This document shows, one piece after another, positions 6,869 through 10,278 of a DNA stretch of 10,278 bases; within the stretch, counting starts at the first letter, position 1; each line of letters opens with the position of its first letter. The notes beneath the pieces were generated by a model. That model was not told the DNA's origin, searched no databases, and worked only from the letters and a program-made list of their open reading frames with translations. A program made the position numbers and the translations under genes. The stretch lies in contig CBDCHP010000014.1 of assembly GCA_965217265.1 (NCBI GenBank), positions 1 to 10,278 on the forward strand, given 5' to 3'. This stretch comes from JAGRGG01 sp965217265 (GTDB lineage: Bacteria > Pseudomonadota > Alphaproteobacteria > Geminicoccales > Geminicoccaceae).

Positions 6869-7153
6869 ATGTCAGCAAAAATAACCTTAAAGTTGTTGAT
6901 CCCGGCGCTTCTGCTCGCAGGCTGCGCGCCGGTACCCGAGGAGGTCCGCGCGGCGCGGCCGCCGGAAGGCGCCGTTCGAGTCGGCGCCGACCTCTACTTG
7001 GTGCCGGCGGGCGAGGACCCGAGCGGCTGCCCCTGGTACAGCTCCTGGTCGCGGCATCTTCTGGTCGGTCAAGCGATGCGTTACGAGCGCGCGGGCGGCG
7101 GCTGGACCTTCGATCGCAACGAGGCGGACTGCCCGCCGCTCGATGGGGAATGA
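6869..7153 (+). CDS. Small hypothetical lipoprotein
   Basis: A 94-residue protein with a lipoprotein signal peptide: Lys-containing N-terminus, hydrophobic stretch LLIPALLL, and lipobox LAGC with the modified cysteine at 19. The mature part of about 76 residues has two more cysteines (54 and 88) that could form a disulfide, and an aromatic-rich middle (YLVPAG, CPWYSSWSR, GGWTFDRNE). I recognise no family. It is transcribed divergently from the RTX gene, with 93 bp between the starts, and its stop codon at 7151-7153 is the left end of the inverted repeat of copy 2. The ribosome site is weak (AGAAAG, about 9 nt upstream), and the first 12 codons are markedly AT-richer than the rest. The mature N-terminus lacks Asp at +2, so outer-membrane location is expected if the usual sorting rule holds here. 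Confidence 0.75.
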   Translation: MSAKITLKLLIPALLLAGCAPVPEEVRAARPPEGAVRVGADLYLVPAGEDPSGCPWYSSWSRHLLVGQAMRYERAGGGWTFDRNEADCPPLDGE

Positions 7154-7160
7154 GAACGCT

Positions 7161-7183
7161 GCGCGTGCGCTGACGCGCTTTTT
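7161..7183 (+). terminator. Plus-strand terminator arm (repeat copy 2)
   Basis: The hairpin GCGCGT (7161-7166), loop GCGCTG, ACGCGC (7173-7178) is followed immediately by TTTTT (7179-7183). It begins 8 nt after the lipoprotein stop codon and is an intrinsic terminator for that gene. Confidence 0.75.
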
Positions 7184-7240
7184 GTCAGTGTTGACGCATG
7201 GGATTGGCCTCAACGCCGAGGGCCAGTCTCGGACAAGAGC

Positions 7241-7279
7241 AAAAAGAAGAAAAGAAAGACCGCGCGTCAGCGCACGCGC
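7241..7279 (-). terminator. Minus-strand terminator arm (repeat copy 2)
   Basis: The same 18-nt hairpin sequence as the plus-strand arm, read on the minus strand (7279 down to 7262), is followed after three bases by a T-rich run with scattered C (complement of 7241-7259). It begins 9 nt after the autotransporter stop codon. The T-run is less pure than on the plus side. Confidence 0.65.
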
Positions 7280-7287
7280 AAGCGTTC

Positions 7288-9510
7288 TCAGAACCGCGTG
7301 CTCCAACGAACCCCGACGGCGGCCTCGGGTGCGGCTTCTTGCTCGTGGCCGGGCTCAAGGCGCACGATGCCCTTGAGGCTGACTCGGCCGAGGCCGAGCG
7401 GGCGGTCGTAGCCGGCCTCCAGCCGCAGTTCGCGGCCGTCCGGGGCGAGGCCGGCCTTGCGGCGCTCGCGCTCGACGCGGCCGTCCAGGTCGCGGCCGGT
7501 CGGCACGTCGAGGACGATGCGGCCGTCCTCGACCCGCAAGGGCTGCGCGATGCCGAAGCTCAAGCGATCGTCCTCAGCGGCGAACCCGTCCAGGCTCAAG
7601 GCGACGCCGCCGCTCGAACTGACTAGGGGCGTCGTGCCGCGAACGAGGCCCTTGCCGCCGGCGGCATCGGTGACGCCGAGGCCGAGGCCGGCGGTTAGGC
7701 GCAGTTTCGGCGCCAGTTGCCACGCGCCGTCGACGCCGACGACGGTGGTGCCGGCCGCCGGGGCCGCGAACGCACCTTGGGCCGTAGCACCGAGGGCACC
7801 GTCGGCCTCGACGAGGCGCCCGACCGCGAGGCGGAGGTCGCCCCCGTCAAGGTCGCGGCCGAGCGCGGCGACGATGCCGCGCCGGTCGCCGGCGTCGTCG
7901 CCGAGCCGGCCCTCGATCAAGGCGGTCTCGAAGCGCCAGACCGGCGAGAGCGCGTGCCGAATGCCGACGCCACCGCCGGCGGCGGCGAAGGCGGCGAGCG
8001 ACCCGGCGGCGGGGGCGATCCCGTCCGGTCCATCGAGGATCGCAGGCCGCGCGTCGAGCGCGAGGCTGAGATCGGTCTTGGGCCCGAGCGCCGTCTCGGC
8101 GGTGAAGGCCGTTCGGCCCGTCGTCCGCCAGGGGGTGGCGGTGCCGGTGGTGCTTGGGCCGGTGTCCACGTCGGCCGTGAAACCGAGGCGGACGGGGCCG
8201 AAGCCGCCCGAACCGGCGAGGTCGCGGTCGGGGGCGAGCCACGCCGCGAGCGGCGACGGGGACGATGCGGCGACCCGGCGGTCGAGCCCGGCCTTGTAGG
8301 CCCGGCCGAGCGCGTCGAAGGCGACCGCGTCGGCGAGTGCTGCGCGCAACCCGTCCCCGTCCCCGTAGGCCGGGCTCAAGCGCCACGTCGAATCGGACGC
8401 CGCGGCACCGCCGTCGTCGACCTCGTCACCCTCGGCGACGACGAGGCTGCCCTGCGGCGAGAGGGCGGCGTCGAGGTCGAGCAGGCCGTGGCCGTAGACC
8501 GCGTCCACGCCGGGATCGCCCAGGTCCTCGGCCGTGTTCAGCAAGAGCGCCACCACCTGCTCCGGCGTCAGGTGGGGTGCCGCGTCGAGGATGAGGGCGG
8601 CGGCACCGCTGACGATCGGTGCCGCGATCGAGGTGCCGGAGAGCGTGCCTTGGCGACCGCCGACGTAGGTCGTGTGGATGCGCGTGCCGGGCGCCACGAT
8701 GAAGGCGTCCTTGGCGACGCCGGCGCGGTTCGAGAACGACGCAATCCGGTCGTCCTGACTCAGGGCGCCGACGACGATGGCGCGGCCCTTCATCGTGCCC
8801 GAGGTCGCGAAGCGGCCGGGATATTCGGGGTCGGTGAGTGTGTGGTTGCCGGCCGCCATGACGAGAACGGCGCCGGCGTCGGCGGCGCGGCGCAAGGCGT
8901 GCTCGAAGCCGTCGCCGAGGTCGGACGCAGTCAGGCTGTAGTTGATGACCGCAGCACCGTTGGTTCGCGCGTAGTCGGTGGCGGCGGCGAGGTCGGACTG
9001 GCCGAAGCGGCAGCCGTCGGGGCAGGTGCCCTCGCGATCGGCGCGAACAGCGAGTAGCTTGGCCTTGGGCGCGATGCCGTGCATGCCGTTCCCGTCGCGC
9101 CGGGCGGCGATGATGCCGGCGACCGCCGTGCCGTGCTTGCCGACGTCGTCGAGCGGCATCCCGTTGCGGGCGACGACGATGTCGGTGCTCTTGGCGTGCA
9201 GGTTCGCCCGCAGCTCGGGGTGGTCGGTATCGATGCCGGTGTCGATCACGCCGACTGTAACGCCCGAACCGTCGGCGCCGACGGCGTAGGCGCTCGATGC
9301 GCGCACCCGCTCGTGCGCGGTGCTGCGGAAATACTCTTCCGTCTCGAAGGTCTTGGGGGTGTTGGTCAGGGGCAGGCTGACTAGGGGGAGCGAGAGCAGC
9401 TTATCGCCGCTGCCGTTGCCGATGTCGATGCCGCCGCTGCTCCCGCCGCCGCCGCAGCCGGAGGCAACGAGGGCGATCAGACTTATCAAGCTGGGTCGGC
9501 GGCAACGCAT
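7288..9510 (-). CDS. Subtilisin-like (S8) autotransporter lipoprotein
   Basis: A 740-residue serine protease with a surface-display layout. Residues 1-19 are a signal peptide ending in a lipobox-like VASGC (C19), followed by a Gly/Ser-rich tether (GGGGSSGG). The S8 domain (about 60-350) shows the catalytic triad D90 (VIDTGID), H126 (GKHGT) and S294 (SGTSIAAP), plus oxyanion N222 (AAGN). A cysteine pair (163, 167) sits in an insertion, CPDGC. Residues from about 430 to 740 have alternating hydrophobic strands and end in Phe (WSTRF), as expected of an outer-membrane beta-barrel translocator. The architecture resembles the lipidated subtilisin autotransporters NalP (Neisseria) and SphB1 (Bordetella), which cleave other surface proteins; a similar role here is inference. 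The ATG at 9508-9510 has AGGAGA 8 nt upstream. It is divergent from dnaB and converges on a small lipoprotein gene through repeat copy 2. Confidence 0.9.
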   Translation of the reverse strand: MRCRRPSLISLIALVASGCGGGGSSGGIDIGNGSGDKLLSLPLVSLPLTNTPKTFETEEYFRSTAHERVRASSAYAVGADGSGVTVGVIDTGIDTDHPELRANLHAKSTDIVVARNGMPLDDVGKHGTAVAGIIAARRDGNGMHGIAPKAKLLAVRADREGTCPDGCRFGQSDLAAATDYARTNGAAVINYSLTASDLGDGFEHALRRAADAGAVLVMAAGNHTLTDPEYPGRFATSGTMKGRAIVVGALSQDDRIASFSNRAGVAKDAFIVAPGTRIHTTYVGGRQGTLSGTSIAAPIVSGAAALILDAAPHLTPEQVVALLLNTAEDLGDPGVDAVYGHGLLDLDAALSPQGSLVVAEGDEVDDGGAAASDSTWRLSPAYGDGDGLRAALADAVAFDALGRAYKAGLDRRVAASSPSPLAAWLAPDRDLAGSGGFGPVRLGFTADVDTGPSTTGTATPWRTTGRTAFTAETALGPKTDLSLALDARPAILDGPDGIAPAAGSLAAFAAAGGGVGIRHALSPVWRFETALIEGRLGDDAGDRRGIVAALGRDLDGGDLRLAVGRLVEADGALGATAQGAFAAPAAGTTVVGVDGAWQLAPKLRLTAGLGLGVTDAAGGKGLVRGTTPLVSSSGGVALSLDGFAAEDDRLSFGIAQPLRVEDGRIVLDVPTGRDLDGRVERERRKAGLAPDGRELRLEAGYDRPLGLGRVSLKGIVRLEPGHEQEAAPEAAVGVRWSTRF

Positions 9511-9606
9511 CGAAGGGTCTCCTAAAGCTCGCCTCGTGCGGGCGACCGGAAACCAAAGCCCGACGCCGACGTGGATCGGGCGCCAGAATTACCGGGGCAG
9601 GGTTAA

Positions 9607-9632
9607 GAAAAAGTTGCCGGACGGGGCGGCAA
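9607..9632 (-). terminator. Hairpin with T-run upstream of the autotransporter
   Basis: On the minus strand TTGCCG-N7-CGGCAA (9632 down to 9614) is followed by CTTTTTCTT. It lies about 100 nt upstream of the autotransporter start codon. It would act either as an attenuator in a long protease leader or as a stop for antisense transcription from the dnaB side. The stem is only 6 bp, so confidence is moderate. Confidence 0.4.
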
Positions 9633-9757
9633 TATGCGCAAAGGTTGGGCGGTGCCGTGGGGCGATCGGGCGCCGCCTGTTACCCGGTTGCGCCACTCCA
9701 CCGCCGGGGCCGCGGGCGCAACGGCTTGGGCGCCGTCGCCCCCGCGCACTCCCGTGC

Positions 9758-9778
9758 TTGTCCCCAAGCTTGTCCACA
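9758..9778 (+). promoter_or_regulatory. Two DnaA-box-like direct repeats upstream of dnaB
   Basis: TTGTCCCCA (9758-9766) and TTGTCCACA (9770-9778) repeat with a 12-bp period. The second differs from the strong DnaA box TTATCCACA at one base; the first differs at two. Their position 65-85 bp before dnaB is plausible for DnaA control of a replication gene, but DnaA binding is only suggested by the motif. Confidence 0.35.
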
Positions 9779-9807
9779 GGCCGTGGGCGGTGGGGGCGCA
9801 TCGGCGC

Positions 9808-9836
9808 TTCAAGCCGGACGGCGGGCTTGCTAGGTT
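9808..9836 (+). promoter_or_regulatory. Candidate dnaB promoter, leaderless spacing
   Basis: TTCAAG (9808-9813) and TAGGTT (9831-9836) are 17 nt apart. The -10 ends 6 nt before the ATG at 9843, so transcription would begin at or within the start codon. Both hexamers are imperfect matches to the sigma70 consensus. No good Shine-Dalgarno precedes the ATG, which agrees with a leaderless mRNA. Confidence 0.4.
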
Positions 9837-9842
9837 GTCGCC

Positions 9843-10278
9843 ATGCCTGAACCCGCGACCCACGCGACCCCCCACCTGCGCCTCGCCAGCGAGGGCGGCG
9901 CGGCGCCACTAGCCTCGATCCGTACCCAGCCGCACAATCTGGAGGCGGAGCAGGCGCTATTGGGCGCCATCCTCATCAACAACGAGGCCTTTCACCGCGT
10001 CGCCGAGTTCTTGCAGCCCGACCACTTCTACGAGCCCGTGCATCAGCGCCTGTTCGCGGCCTGCGCCGAGCGGATCGGCAAGGGCATGCTCGCCGACCCG
10101 AAGGCGCTCTTCCACCTGTTCGCCGAAGACCCGGCCTTGAAGGAGGTCGACGGCGCCCGCTACCTCGCCAAGCTCGCCGGCAAGGCGGAGGCGATCATCA
10201 ACGCGGTCGAGTACGGCCGGATCGTGCACGACCTCGGCCTCAAGCGCGCGCTGATCGCGCTCGGTGAGGAGGTGGTCA
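9843..10278 (+). CDS. dnaB: Replicative DNA helicase DnaB, N-terminal part
   Basis: The frame stays open to the window edge (145 codons). It encodes the N-terminal domain of the hexameric helicase that unwinds DNA ahead of the replication fork and recruits primase. Recognisable: QPHNLEAEQALLGAIL (residues 29-44), INNEAFHRV, FLQPDHFYEPVHQRLF, then a helical stretch with YLAKLAGKAEAIINAVEYGR and the start of the linker helix (LKRALIALGEEVV). The RecA-like ATPase domain with Walker motifs lies beyond the window. The first 24 residues are a variable extension. ATG 9843 is the only possible start: an in-frame TAG lies at 9831-9833 with no alternative start codon between. It is divergent from the S8 autotransporter. 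Confidence 0.95.
   Translation, partial: MPEPATHATPHLRLASEGGAAPLASIRTQPHNLEAEQALLGAILINNEAFHRVAEFLQPDHFYEPVHQRLFAACAERIGKGMLADPKALFHLFAEDPALKEVDGARYLAKLAGKAEAIINAVEYGRIVHDLGLKRALIALGEEVV

Larger units (their letters stand above)
7154..7287. repeat. Bidirectional terminator repeat, copy 2
   Basis: Fills the whole gap between the convergent lipoprotein and autotransporter genes. Left arm 7154-7178 (GAACGCT followed by an 18-nt block) and right arm 7262-7287 are inverted copies. The 18-nt blocks (7161-7178, 7262-7279) are perfect complements, and one extra A (7280) is bulged. Each arm alone can also form the hairpin GCGCGT-GCGCTG-ACGCGC followed by a T-rich tract on its own strand. The 25-nt core 7202-7226 is identical to that of copy 1. 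The inverted repeat runs outward through both flanking TGA stop codons (7151-7153 and 7288-7290). Confidence 0.8.
9511..9842. other. 332-bp divergent intergenic region, protease/dnaB
   Basis: Noncoding region that must hold the promoters of the autotransporter (minus) and dnaB (plus). It contains a minus-strand hairpin with a T-run (9607-9632), an 8-bp inverted repeat GTTGCGCC/GGCGCAAC (9687-9694 with 9715-9722), two DnaA-box-like direct repeats (9758-9778) and a promoter candidate directly before dnaB (9808-9836). Short overlapping ORFs on both strands here have no ribosome sites or recognisable content. No tRNA is seen. Confidence 0.6.

Noticed and set aside
7717..9057. A 446-codon plus-strand open frame antisense to the autotransporter
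   Set aside because: The minus strand encodes a complete S8 protease with its catalytic triad; the antisense frame is a composition artefact.
9681..9725. A tRNA 3' end (GTTGCGCCACTCCACC resembles an acceptor region)
   Set aside because: No T-arm GTTCGA motif, no anticodon arm and no foldable cloverleaf can be found on either strand.

Overview
This is a high-GC chromosomal window, almost certainly from an alphaproteobacterium. The evidence is a granule-type phasin with TGC-N3-GCA operator dyads, a typical proteobacterial lipoamide dehydrogenase, a kinesin-light-chain-type TPR protein with a SPOR tail, and a dnaB start. An intergenic sequence also matches the complement of an alphaproteobacterial-type 16S rRNA 3' end. 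The family level cannot be fixed from the sequence; something in or near Rhodospirillales is a guess.

Layout. Positions 1-2077 hold two minus-strand genes, each with its own 3' hairpin: lpd (dihydrolipoyl dehydrogenase) and, 189 bp further on, a short phasin-family gene. The phasin has a sigma70-like promoter bracketed by two near-identical dyads 52 bp apart, resembling binding sites of the PHB-responsive repressor PhaR. Positions 2078-2518 hold no large gene. They contain a small plus-strand unit: a 25-codon ORF behind an exceptionally long Shine-Dalgarno match (16 nt), three successive hairpins, and a good intrinsic terminator. Positions 2519-4862 carry a plus-strand pair, a secreted or periplasmic TPR-SPOR protein followed by an ATP-grasp enzyme of unknown substrate.

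Positions 4861-9510 form a cell-surface block: an RTX calcium-binding protein on minus, a small divergent lipoprotein on plus, and a lipidated subtilisin-like autotransporter on minus (NalP/SphB1 type). The two convergent junctions in this block (4861-4985 and 7154-7287) are filled by two copies of one repeat of about 130 bp. It has terminal inverted arms, a T-rich tract after each arm on its own strand, and a 25-nt identical core. I read it as a back-to-back bidirectional transcription terminator; in the second copy the inverted repeat runs into the stop codons of both genes. The window ends inside dnaB (replicative helicase, from 9843), which may be transcribed as a leaderless mRNA.

How the genes work together: lpd and the phasin both touch acetyl-CoA/PHB metabolism but look separately transcribed. 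The RTX protein, lipoprotein and autotransporter are all predicted to be exported, but no secretion machinery is present here. The parts most worth a second look are the paired terminator repeat and the small ORF with the extended Shine-Dalgarno.
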